A DNA stretch of 64,000 nucleotides from CAVWDU01 sp963753815 (GTDB lineage: Bacteria; Pseudomonadota; Gammaproteobacteria; Pseudomonadales; Halieaceae). The notes below the pieces were generated by a model, which worked only from the letters and a program-made list of their open reading frames with translations, ran no database searches and was not told where the DNA came from. Positions 8,488-15,722 of this stretch are shown here, piece after piece (the stretch's first letter is position 1; every line of letters starts with the position of its first letter). The DNA is taken from NCBI GenBank assembly GCA_963753815.1, contig CAVWDU010000004.1:992001-1056000 (forward strand), given 5' to 3'. A program made the position numbers and the translations under genes.

Positions 8488-10446
8488 ATGTACGAGCAAA
8501 CATCACATTCGCTGCTCAACCGTGTGCTCGACAATCTCGATGTCGCTGCCACCGGCGTTGACCAGCGCAGCCTGAATACCCGCCTGGGCGCCAATTTTTA
8601 TGCGATCTATACCCTCTTCCAAAGGCTGTACGGAGAGCGAGAGGATATGGAGGAACAGCTGACTGCCCTCGTGCAGGTCCTGGTGAATCGCCACAGCGAG
8701 CGCCGTGCAGAATTGCTCGACCTGGACGCAAAAAGGGAAGCCCGGTACGACTGGTTTCTCAGTGAAAACTGGGTGGGCATGGCGCTTTACCTCCAAGGTT
8801 TCTCAGGTGACCTGAAGGGCCTCCGTGAACGATTGCCCTACCTGCAGGAACTCGGCGTGAACCTGGTGCACGTACTGCCGATCCTGGAGTGCCCCAAGGG
8901 CGCCAGCGATGGGGGTTACGCGGTCAGCGATTTCAAGGCCATTGACGCCAGGGCGGGTACGCTGGATGAACTGCGCGAACTTGCCGATACGCTGCGGCAG
9001 CGAGAGATGCTGACCGTGCTTGACGTGGTATTGAATCATACCTCTGATGAGCATCCGTGGGCGAAGGCGGCCCGCGCCGGCGACCCTGTCCACAGGGACT
9101 ACTATCATATCTTTGACGATCGCACGATTCCCGATCGATACGAGGAAACCATGCCCGAGGTATTCCCCGAGACCGCACCGGGAAACTTCACCTACGATGA
9201 GGACATGGGCAAATGGGTGATGACGGTTTTCAACCAGTACCAGTGGGATCTCAACTACCGGAACCCGGCAGTATTTATCGAAATGGTCGATGTCATTCTT
9301 TTCTGGGCGAACCAGGGAGCGGACATCGTGCGCCTGGATGCCGTTGCCTTCCTGTGGAAGAAGCTGGGCACGACCTGTCAGAATGAGCGGGAAGCCCACC
9401 TGATACTGCAGCTCATGAAAGACTGCTGCCAAGTCAGTGCGCCGGGTGTGTTATTTATTGCTGAAGCCATCGTTGCGCCTGTCGAGATCAACAAGTATTT
9501 CGGCGAGGACGCTGTCATCGCCAAGGAATGCGAGATAGCCTACAACGCTACCTTTATGGCCCTGATGTGGGACGCGATTGCCACCCGCAACGCGCGGCTG
9601 CTGAACCAGGGCATCCTCAGCCTGCCCGACAAGCTCGACCATGCCACCTGGCTGAACTACGCCCGCTGCCATGATGATATCGGCCTGGGGTTCGATGATC
9701 ACGATGTAGCGGCAGTCGGTTATGAACCGCGTGCACACCGACGCTTCCTGCTGGACTACTACACCGGAAACTTTCCCGGCTCGCCCGCCAGGGGACACCC
9801 TTTCGGTCACAATGACAAAACGGGCGATGCCCGTATCGCGGGTTCACTGGCATCGCTCGTGGGGCTGGAAAGCGCCCTCGACGCCGGCGACGAAACCGCA
9901 ATACAGGCCGGTATCGAGCGGATACTGCTGCTGCATGGTTTGATTATCGCCTTCGGCGGCATACCGTTGCTCTACTACGGCGACGAGATCGGAACACTGA
10001 ACGACGAGAGCTTTCGGGACGACGTCACCCGGGCCTTTGACAATCGATGGATCAGCCGGCCCACGTACGACTGGGATGTTGTCGAGCGCCGCCATCAACA
10101 CGGTAGTGTCGAGGAACGCATTTTCTCGGGGCTGAAACGTATGATCGGTATTCGCAAAACTCTCAGAGCCTTCGCCGACTACAACAACCGCGAGCATATA
10201 CACGTAAGTAATCCACACCTGTTCGTTTTCACCAGAACCTCGCCCGCCGCCAGTGACGATGCGGTACTGGTCGTGGCCAACTTCGACGAATTAGAGCAGC
10301 CGATGGACATGATCGACCTCGGTAACCGTGGCCGTTTCGACCTGAGCAGGCTGGTCGACGCCATCAGCGGAGAGACGGTGGAGACTGCCGACGAGATTCT
10401 CAGGGTCCCCGCTCGCGGGATACTCTGGTTGCAGGCAGCGCCATAA
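8488..10446 (+). CDS. ams: Amylosucrase / sucrose hydrolase (GH13)
   Basis: Glycoside hydrolase family 13 protein of 652 aa, close in length to Neisseria amylosucrase (636 aa). It uses sucrose, either transferring glucose onto an alpha-glucan or hydrolysing it. The catalytic residues can be placed: nucleophile D284 in DIVRLDAVAFLWK, acid/base E326 in LFIAEAIVAP, and H395-D396 in RCHDDIG, the amylosucrase-type form of the third acid. GGIPLLYYGDEIGTLND is also typical. An N-terminal helical domain (about 1-100) precedes the barrel. Whether it polymerises or only hydrolyses cannot be told from sequence. Confidence 0.9.
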   Translation: MYEQTSHSLLNRVLDNLDVAATGVDQRSLNTRLGANFYAIYTLFQRLYGEREDMEEQLTALVQVLVNRHSERRAELLDLDAKREARYDWFLSENWVGMALYLQGFSGDLKGLRERLPYLQELGVNLVHVLPILECPKGASDGGYAVSDFKAIDARAGTLDELRELADTLRQREMLTVLDVVLNHTSDEHPWAKAARAGDPVHRDYYHIFDDRTIPDRYEETMPEVFPETAPGNFTYDEDMGKWVMTVFNQYQWDLNYRNPAVFIEMVDVILFWANQGADIVRLDAVAFLWKKLGTTCQNEREAHLILQLMKDCCQVSAPGVLFIAEAIVAPVEINKYFGEDAVIAKECEIAYNATFMALMWDAIATRNARLLNQGILSLPDKLDHATWLNYARCHDDIGLGFDDHDVAAVGYEPRAHRRFLLDYYTGNFPGSPARGHPFGHNDKTGDARIAGSLASLVGLESALDAGDETAIQAGIERILLLHGLIIAFGGIPLLYYGDEIGTLNDESFRDDVTRAFDNRWISRPTYDWDVVERRHQHGSVEERIFSGLKRMIGIRKTLRAFADYNNREHIHVSNPHLFVFTRTSPAASDDAVLVVANFDELEQPMDMIDLGNRGRFDLSRLVDAISGETVETADEILRVPARGILWLQAAP

Positions 10447-10451
10447 GCGGC

Positions 10452-11300
10452 ATGGAGCGATCCAAACACCCGCGGATACTGGCGACGGACCTCGATCGAA
10501 CACTCCTGCCGAATGGTGTCTGGCCCGCCGATCCCGGCGCGATCGGGCTGTTCAACGAGCTGACTCGCGTCGGGTCGGTTGTGCTGGTTTACGTCACCGG
10601 TCGTAACCGGGGTCTCGCCGAGACGGCGTTTGCAGAGTATCAGCTCCGCCCGCCGGACATTCTCTGTACCGATGTCGGCAGCCGGATCAGCCATTACCGC
10701 GCAGGCGCCTGGGAGGATGACGCAGACTGGCCGGCGTTTCTCCGAGCTACCAGTCCGCGGTGGGCGCCAGACCGGGTTGTCCACGCACTCTCTACGATAA
10801 CAGGCCTCCGCCAGCAGGAGCCGGAACACTGCAATGCGTTCAAACTGAGTTACTACCTGGACCTGAACCGGGCTGATACGATCACAGCCAGCGTGCACGA
10901 ACGCCTTGACAACGGTTTCGATGCCACCCTGGTGTACAGTGTCGACACCGGTCGCGAAGTCGGCCTGCTGGACCTGTTACCGCACGGCGCCAGTAAAGCT
11001 GGCGCGCTGGAGTATCTCGCGCGAAAAGCCGGTATCGACAGAGAGCAGGTGGTTTTCTGTGGCGACAGCGGCAACGACATCGACGCCCTGACAGCGGGCT
11101 TTTCCGGCGTCATGGTACGCAACGCCGATTCCCAGCTCAGGGAAGCCGTCGATGCCGCCCGGCGCGACAACCCCCGCTTGCGTGTGTACCAGGCAAGCGG
11201 AGGCTGCCTCGGTCTCAACGGCTACTACACCGGCGGTGTCATCGAGGGGGCTCTGCACTACGGGCTATTGACCGCGCCGGAGGGCCGGGCAATCCGATAG
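10452..11300 (+). CDS. spp: Sucrose-6-phosphate phosphatase (HAD-IIB)
   Basis: HAD-superfamily hydrolase of 282 aa that should remove the phosphate from sucrose-6-phosphate. All motifs are intact: motif I ATDLDRTLLPNG with nucleophile D13 and acid D15, motif III lysine in HGASKAGALEYL, and motif IV GDSGNDIDAL at 204-213. The C-terminal cap loop QASGGCLGLNGYYTGGVIEGALHY is of the plant/cyanobacterial Spp type. It follows the amylosucrase gene by 5 bp and closes the cluster. Because the HAD domain fused to the synthase is degenerate, this gene is the likely source of phosphatase activity. Its 3' end overlaps the convergent permease gene by 43 bp. Confidence 0.88.
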   Translation: MERSKHPRILATDLDRTLLPNGVWPADPGAIGLFNELTRVGSVVLVYVTGRNRGLAETAFAEYQLRPPDILCTDVGSRISHYRAGAWEDDADWPAFLRATSPRWAPDRVVHALSTITGLRQQEPEHCNAFKLSYYLDLNRADTITASVHERLDNGFDATLVYSVDTGREVGLLDLLPHGASKAGALEYLARKAGIDREQVVFCGDSGNDIDALTAGFSGVMVRNADSQLREAVDAARRDNPRLRVYQASGGCLGLNGYYTGGVIEGALHYGLLTAPEGRAIR

Positions 11301-12568
11301 AGCACCAGGCCCGCGCACCACAACAGGAAGGTGAGCAGCCAGGCATCAGCTTGCGCCTGGACCGTGATCCAGAGACAGAGCGACAGGGCAACCAGGGGTA
11401 CCACCAGCCCGCCCCGCAGCCGAAATTCTGCACTGCCGTGATCGCGATCGTGGGCGCGCCTGACGCGGGGCAGCGACGAGATACACAGAATATAGGTCAG
11501 CAGGCGCATCAAAGAACTGGCTGTGGCAAGAAACGCGAAGGAGCCGCTGAGCGCGAACAGCAGGCCCAGCCCCCCCATCACCAGCACCGAGTTACCCGGG
11601 GTCCGGAACCGGGGTTGTACGGCGCCGAACCAGCGTGGGAGCATCCCCCGTTCACCCATGGCGAAGGTCAGCCTGGGCACCGACAACATGTTCGCGGCCA
11701 GGTTGCCACCGATACTGAACACCGCTGCGCACGCGACCATCACCGCCCCCCACGGCCCGAACAAAACCCGTCCCAGATCGGAAAGGGTCGAGTCCTCCCA
11801 CGCCGACTGTGGAATCACGGCGGTAAAAACCAGCATGATCAGGGCGTAGAGCACGGCGACGGCAATCACGGTCCACAGTATCGCCCTGGGCATATTATGG
11901 GTTGCATCCCGGGCCTCCCCGGACACGGCAGTCGGCGCCTCGAAGCCGACGAAGGCGTAGATGACCAGCAGAGCAAGCCCGCCAAAATCCTCGAGCCCGG
12001 GAAAGGACGCAGGTAATAAATCGTCCCCTGTTACTTCTTTCAAACCCAGCAGGACCAGCAACAGAATCGGCGTCAGCTTGAAAACGGTGAAGACGGCAAC
12101 GGTTTTCACGCCTTCCCGGACACCGATGTAGTTGGCGGCGGTCAGCGACGCGACGATAAGCAGGATGAAGCTGCTGCGGCCAGCTCCCGTTCCCACCCAG
12201 GGCCAGATTGCACCGAGGTAGACGGCCATCGCCGTGGTGTTGGCGGCAAACGCAGTGAGGCGGCTCACGTACAGCAGCCACCCGGCACTGAATCCTGCCA
12301 GGGGCCCGAACGCGGTCTCGGCGTAGAGAATGGGGCCACCGGAGCGTTGGTAGTACCCCGAGAGCTCTGAAAAGGTCAGTACAACCGTCCCGAACAACAG
12401 ACCTATGACCAGGAACAGCCAGTGACTGGCTGCCCCGGCCTGAGCGGCGACCGCGCCCGGGAGGGCAAAAATCCCCGCGCCGAGCATGGAATTGAGTACC
12501 AGCAGGGCGAGACCCGCCCTGCCGACAGCGCGAACCAGGCCCGGGGCCCCCGGCCCCCTGTTACTCAA
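11258..12568 (-). CDS. APC-family amino acid permease
   Basis: Inner-membrane transporter of 436 aa with about 12 predicted helices. The first helix region LALLVLNSMLGAGIFALPGAVAA carries the GAGIF motif in the unwound part of helix 1 that binds the amino-acid backbone. AFVGFEAPTAVSGEARDATHNMPRAI is the conserved helix 6-7 region of the APC superfamily. The substrate cannot be assigned. The start chosen is TTG at 12568; no ATG lies closer to the conserved first helix. It is convergent with spp and separated by 129 bp from ompW. Confidence 0.85.
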   Translation of the reverse strand: MSNRGPGAPGLVRAVGRAGLALLVLNSMLGAGIFALPGAVAAQAGAASHWLFLVIGLLFGTVVLTFSELSGYYQRSGGPILYAETAFGPLAGFSAGWLLYVSRLTAFAANTTAMAVYLGAIWPWVGTGAGRSSFILLIVASLTAANYIGVREGVKTVAVFTVFKLTPILLLVLLGLKEVTGDDLLPASFPGLEDFGGLALLVIYAFVGFEAPTAVSGEARDATHNMPRAILWTVIAVAVLYALIMLVFTAVIPQSAWEDSTLSDLGRVLFGPWGAVMVACAAVFSIGGNLAANMLSVPRLTFAMGERGMLPRWFGAVQPRFRTPGNSVLVMGGLGLLFALSGSFAFLATASSLMRLLTYILCISSLPRVRRAHDRDHGSAEFRLRGGLVVPLVALSLCLWITVQAQADAWLLTFLLWCAGLVLYRIARPSGAVNSP

Positions 12569-12697
12569 GGTGCTGTGCCCGGAGCCGTATACGACCGGGA
12601 AAACGCTGAAGCAGGACGAGCAGGCGCTGCGTGAAGCACTGCAGCGAAACCGTTGTTGATAAGGCTCCGCCGCAGGAAATGATCGATCAGCTGAGGA

Positions 12698-13378
12698 TCA
12701 GAACTTGTAGGCGATACCGAAGTTGTACACCAGCGGATCGATTTCGACATCAAATTTCACGTTGCCAACATCAGTCTTGATTTTAGCTTCCGTGTCGATA
12801 TCGATCCACCAGACGCCGGCATTCAATGCCCAGTGCTCGCCGAGGGGGATGTCGATACCGGCCTGGACCGCCAGGCCGAAGGAATCATCGAGCTCCAGCT
12901 TGGCACGTTCTGCGCCCAACACGGCACCCAATGCCCCTTCGAGTTCACTGCTGATATCGGTGCTGAAAAACGTGGTCCAGTTAACCCCCACTCCCACGTA
13001 GGGCTGCCAACCGGAGCGGCCACCGCGCGGGTACCACTGCACGCTCACCGTCGGCGGCAGGTGCTTGGTAGAACCTGCATCGAGGCTCAGTCCGGAGCCT
13101 GACACGGTGATATCATGCTCAAACGGCGTCGCCGCCAGCACTTCGAGACCCCAGTTGTTGTGAAACATGTAGACAGGAATGATGCCCAGCTGCGTGTCGT
13201 CATCGACATCGGCTTCCAGCACGATATCACCGGGAAGCCGTATCTTGTCGCTGCTGGCGTCGGGGTCAACTGTTGTTGCGCCGACGCGCAGCACAAAATC
13301 ACCTTCCTCGTAAGCCTGCAGTGTGGCACTACCGCCCGCCATGGCAGCTACCAGTGCCAGGGTCAACGCTTTTTTCAT
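12698..13378 (-). CDS. ompW: OmpW-family outer membrane protein
   Basis: Eight-stranded outer-membrane beta-barrel of 226 aa. A signal peptide (MKKALTLALVAAMAGGSATLQA) is followed by EGDFVLRVGATTVDPDASS, the classic OmpW start. PYVGVGVNWTTFF and the terminal Phe in NFGIAYKF are typical of the family. A strong ribosome site, AAGGAGTG, precedes the ATG. OmpW in enterobacteria is linked to anaerobic adaptation and FNR, and a perfect FNR/Anr-type palindrome lies 84-97 bp upstream here. The tauE-like gene upstream ends 185 bp away, so ompW probably has its own promoter. Confidence 0.93.
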   Translation of the reverse strand: MKKALTLALVAAMAGGSATLQAYEEGDFVLRVGATTVDPDASSDKIRLPGDIVLEADVDDDTQLGIIPVYMFHNNWGLEVLAATPFEHDITVSGSGLSLDAGSTKHLPPTVSVQWYPRGGRSGWQPYVGVGVNWTTFFSTDISSELEGALGAVLGAERAKLELDDSFGLAVQAGIDIPLGEHWALNAGVWWIDIDTEAKIKTDVGNVKFDVEIDPLVYNFGIAYKF

Positions 13379-13433
13379 AAATCACTCCTTGGTCCCATGA
13401 TCAGGCGCGCTGCAACTACGCCAATTGGTGCGT

Positions 13434-13475
13434 ATGGTAGGAGCGGTCGCCCCGGGCGACATTGATACTGATCAA
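13434..13475 (-). promoter_or_regulatory. Candidate FNR/Anr-activated promoter of ompW
   Basis: A perfect FNR/Anr-type palindrome, TTGAT-ACTG-ATCAA, lies at 13462-13475 (centre 13468.5). A plausible minus-strand -10 element TACCAT lies at 13434-13439. With a start site about 7 nt after that -10 (near 13427), the box is centred at about -41.5, the class II activator position. No good -35 is needed or seen. The box match is observed; regulation is inferred. Confidence 0.65.
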
Positions 13476-13563
13476 CTTAGAGTGGAAGCGGGCCTGTGGC
13501 GGTTGCGGCCGTTGCCGAGCGCGCAGGTCGTGCCCGCGCCAATCCTTGCCTGCCGACGGCAAC

Positions 13564-14286
13564 TCAGCTCACGGCGTTCACCGAATGAATGATCATGCGC
13601 AGCGCGAGAACCGTCACCAGCCAGCGGAACCAGCGTTGAAAATTTCGCTGTGGCAGCCTGCTCCGCAATCGCGAGCCCAGCCAGGATCCTGCGGTTACCG
13701 CTATGACCAGCGCGAGTAGCAATGCCAGCCAGTCGCCAAAGGCAAACCCCAGCACCGCGAAAGCGAGTACGCGCATCAAGTGATTGACGGTCATATAAAC
13801 CGCAGTATTGATGATCAGCCAGTCGCGCTCACGATTGTGACGCAACAGCACTGCCGCGCCCAGCGGCCCGGTGGCGCCAGCAATCATCCCCAGCCCGGTC
13901 TGGTAGCAGCCCAGCAGGAATAGCGCCCAGCGGCCACCGCCCCCGACCTGCGGCGGCGGCAACCAGGTGAGAATCAGGATAAACACACCGATCACCCCTG
14001 GCAGCCAACGCAGATCAATGCCCTGGTAAATCGCGCTCCCCATCGAGGCACCCACTGCCGCCCCGGCCAGCAGCGGTGGCAGCATACCCCAGTCGATATG
14101 CCGCCAACCGAAGGCCGCGCGGGAACCATTGCTCCCCAACTGGGCGACAGCATGCACAGGAAGCATTGCGCCCGGAGGCACCAGTCCGGGCATCGCCGCC
14201 AGTAACAGCACACCGCCACCAAGGCCCACGGTAGCGGCCAGGCAGGAGGTGGCGAACGCCACCAGCACCAGCCATTGTTCGCTCAC
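13564..14286 (-). CDS. TauE/SafE family permease
   Basis: Membrane protein of 240 aa in the sulfite exporter TauE/SafE superfamily, with two repeats of about four helices. The N-terminal FATSCLAATVGLGGGVLLLAAM and the second-repeat ATGPLGAAVLLR are typical of the family. Members export or import sulfite, sulfoacetate or related anions; no neighbour indicates a substrate. The GTG start at 14286 lies directly before the first helix. It belongs to a different branch from the SafE-like protein at 4547-5266, which carries a GHCLGMCGG motif. Confidence 0.8.
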   Translation of the reverse strand: MSEQWLVLVAFATSCLAATVGLGGGVLLLAAMPGLVPPGAMLPVHAVAQLGSNGSRAAFGWRHIDWGMLPPLLAGAAVGASMGSAIYQGIDLRWLPGVIGVFILILTWLPPPQVGGGGRWALFLLGCYQTGLGMIAGATGPLGAAVLLRHNRERDWLIINTAVYMTVNHLMRVLAFAVLGFAFGDWLALLLALVIAVTAGSWLGSRLRSRLPQRNFQRWFRWLVTVLALRMIIHSVNAVS

Positions 14287-14523
14287 CGCGAGCCCTGGTG
14301 CGGGCAGACCGACGGATTCAGCACCACGATCGATCGCGAAGCGGGACTAGGGCAAGCGCCGGCAAGGCTTTCAACAACATCTCGGATCCCAGAGTCTACC
14401 CGGTTGAGGCAGGCCCGAACGATAGTGACCGCTTGGCGAAGCGGGTGCAAGCCGGCAGCGATCCCTTGACCGGGGTGAGCCCGGTCTGCGATGGTTGCCG
14501 CAGGCACGTAACGCAGCGGGCAG

Positions 14524-14931
14524 ATGATAGAGACACTCTCAATCGGGGTACACGGGCAGGGCCTTTACCTGATCACGGACCGGCTCAGTCCGGCACTGGC
14601 GAAAGCGCCCGCGGCAGACGGGCTGTGCACGCTTTTCATCCGCCACACGTCGGCAAGCCTGTTGATCCAGGAAAATTGTGATCCCGACGTTTGCAGCGAC
14701 CTGCAGAACTGGCTGAACCGACTGGTACCGGAGAACGATCCACTCTACACCCACACCCAGGAAGGGCCGGATGACATGCCTGCCCACATCAAGGCTGCCC
14801 TGACAGCAACCCACCTGGCTATCCCGTTTCAGCAGCGCAGGTTGCTGCTTGGCACCTGGCAGGGCATCTTCCTGTGGGAGCACCGGCATCACAGCGGTAA
14901 CCGGGAACTCATCCTGCATCTCGGCACCTGA
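14524..14931 (+). CDS. YjbQ family (UPF0047) protein
   Basis: Compact 135-aa protein of the YjbQ/UPF0047 family. Characteristic are CTLFIRHTSASLLIQEN (His and Asn of the conserved pocket), MPAHIKAALTATHLAIPF and the near-terminal GTWQGIFLWEHRHH. Family members have been reported to show weak thiamine-phosphate synthase activity, but the physiological role is not settled. The gene stands alone, divergent from the tauE-like gene, with a strong hairpin about 80 bp downstream. Confidence 0.88.
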   Translation: MIETLSIGVHGQGLYLITDRLSPALAKAPAADGLCTLFIRHTSASLLIQENCDPDVCSDLQNWLNRLVPENDPLYTHTQEGPDDMPAHIKAALTATHLAIPFQQRRLLLGTWQGIFLWEHRHHSGNRELILHLGT

Positions 14932-15009
14932 ACCAAGCCAGCCCGCTTTCAGGGTTTATGCGGTATCGACGTTCGACGCCCGCAGCGCTACGCAGGCCTC
15001 CCCCCTGAC

Positions 15010-15029
15010 GCTGACCCGGAGGGGTCAGC
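15010..15029. terminator. Perfect 8-bp hairpin after yjbQ
   Basis: GCTGACCC and GGGTCAGC are perfectly complementary with a 4-nt GGAG loop. It lies about 80 bp after the yjbQ stop codon, just before the AT-rich region. Only TTGGG follows, so it is not a textbook intrinsic terminator, but it is the strongest hairpin in this gap and sits where yjbQ transcription should end. Confidence 0.4.
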
Positions 15030-15049
15030 TTGGGAAAGGTGCCATGCTG

Positions 15050-15175
15050 TTTCAGATAAATCACTTCATATAAATGTTGTACGCCGTTGTTTTATAACAA
15101 TCTTATTTATACTTTTTTAGCATCTTTCAAAAGTGGTTATATTAAAATAGTGGATTGATAACAAATTGTTAGTCG
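15050..15175. promoter_or_regulatory. AT-rich island, probable rmf promoter/upstream region
   Basis: About 125 bp dominated by A and T in an otherwise GC-rich window, with runs such as TTATTTATACTTTTTTAGC and TTATATTAAAATAG. Several -10-like hexamers occur, including TATATT preceded at 16 nt by a weak TTTAGC. The position suits the promoter or UP-element region of rmf, but the start site cannot be fixed and the implied leader would exceed 190 nt. Acquired DNA is an alternative explanation. Confidence 0.4.
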
Positions 15176-15367
15176 ACGTTTCGAAAGCGCTCTGGTTTCA
15201 TGGAAATCGTGCCGAACGGCACAGGCCGCAGTGCTGCCGCCGACCGTGAAAACGGGTCAGTGGTGTCATTGCGGCGTCACCACGTCAACAGATACCGCGC
15301 TCGCCGGAGTGCAGGTTAATGACTCGGCGAGAACAACGGTGTCATCACTGACTCGGAGAGATTCTTT

Positions 15368-15568
15368 ATGAGAAGACAGAAGCGTGACATGAACACCCGG
15401 GCATTCGACCGCGGCTACCGCGCCGGCGTCACCGGCCGCAGCAGCGAAAGCTGTCCCCACGCAGAAGAGGCTCATCGCCAGAACTGGCTCTCTGGATGGC
15501 GTGAGGGTCGTGCCGACCAATGGGATGGCCTCACGGGTGTTTCCGGTGTTCACAAGATACCTGTCTGA
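15368..15568 (+). CDS. rmf: Ribosome modulation factor (RMF)
   Basis: Protein of 66 aa that matches RMF along its core: MRRQKRDMNTRAFDRGYRAG, then GRSSESCPH and NWLSGWREGRADQWDG, parallel to the E. coli RGYQAG...GRSKEMCP...QWLGGWREAMAD. RMF dimerises 70S ribosomes into inactive 100S particles in stationary phase. It is slightly longer than E. coli RMF (55 aa) because of a tail TGVSGVHKIPV. A GGAGAG ribosome site lies about 8 nt before the ATG. It stands alone and the upstream region is AT-rich, suggesting growth-phase-controlled transcription. Confidence 0.9.
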   Translation: MRRQKRDMNTRAFDRGYRAGVTGRSSESCPHAEEAHRQNWLSGWREGRADQWDGLTGVSGVHKIPV

Positions 15569-15571
15569 CCG

Positions 15572-15597
15572 CACCAACTGACCACACCAACTGACCA
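15572..15597. repeat. 13-bp perfect tandem duplication
   Basis: CACCAACTGACCA occurs twice back to back (15572-15584 and 15585-15597) just after the rmf stop codon. It looks like a small slippage or duplication event; no function is suggested. Confidence 0.8.
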
Positions 15598-15603
15598 CCA
15601 GAC

Positions 15604-15629
15604 GCCACGTTCGCAGCCGCGGACGTGGC
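15604..15629. terminator. Hairpin between rmf and gdhB
   Basis: GCCACGT (15604-15610) and ACGTGGC (15623-15629) form a perfect 7-bp stem with a 12-nt loop in the convergent gap between rmf and the glutamate dehydrogenase gene. No T-tract follows on either strand, so termination is only a possibility. Confidence 0.3.
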
Positions 15630-15722
15630 CAGTCAAGCCACTCTTCCCGATCACCTCCCACGGCATGTCAACACTAACGAGCGCGGTATGACCTCAGGTC
15701 GACCGAGGGCCGCCATCCGCTC

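Larger units (their letters stand above)
14932..15367. other. Intergenic region between yjbQ and rmf (436 bp)
   Basis: No gene is supported here. It holds a strong hairpin (15010-15029), a markedly AT-rich island (about 15050-15175) containing TATATTAAAAT-like sequence at about 15137, and a roughly 190-bp GC-rich leader before rmf. The leader contains a 7-bp inverted repeat (CTCGCCG at 15300-15306, CGGCGAG at 15325-15331) and repeated TGACTCGG words at 15320-15327 and 15349-15356. Confidence 0.6.

Noticed and set aside
15150..15170. FNR-like TTGAT sequence in the rmf upstream region
   Set aside because: Only one half-site matches (TTGATAACAAATTG); the second half deviates from ATCAA.
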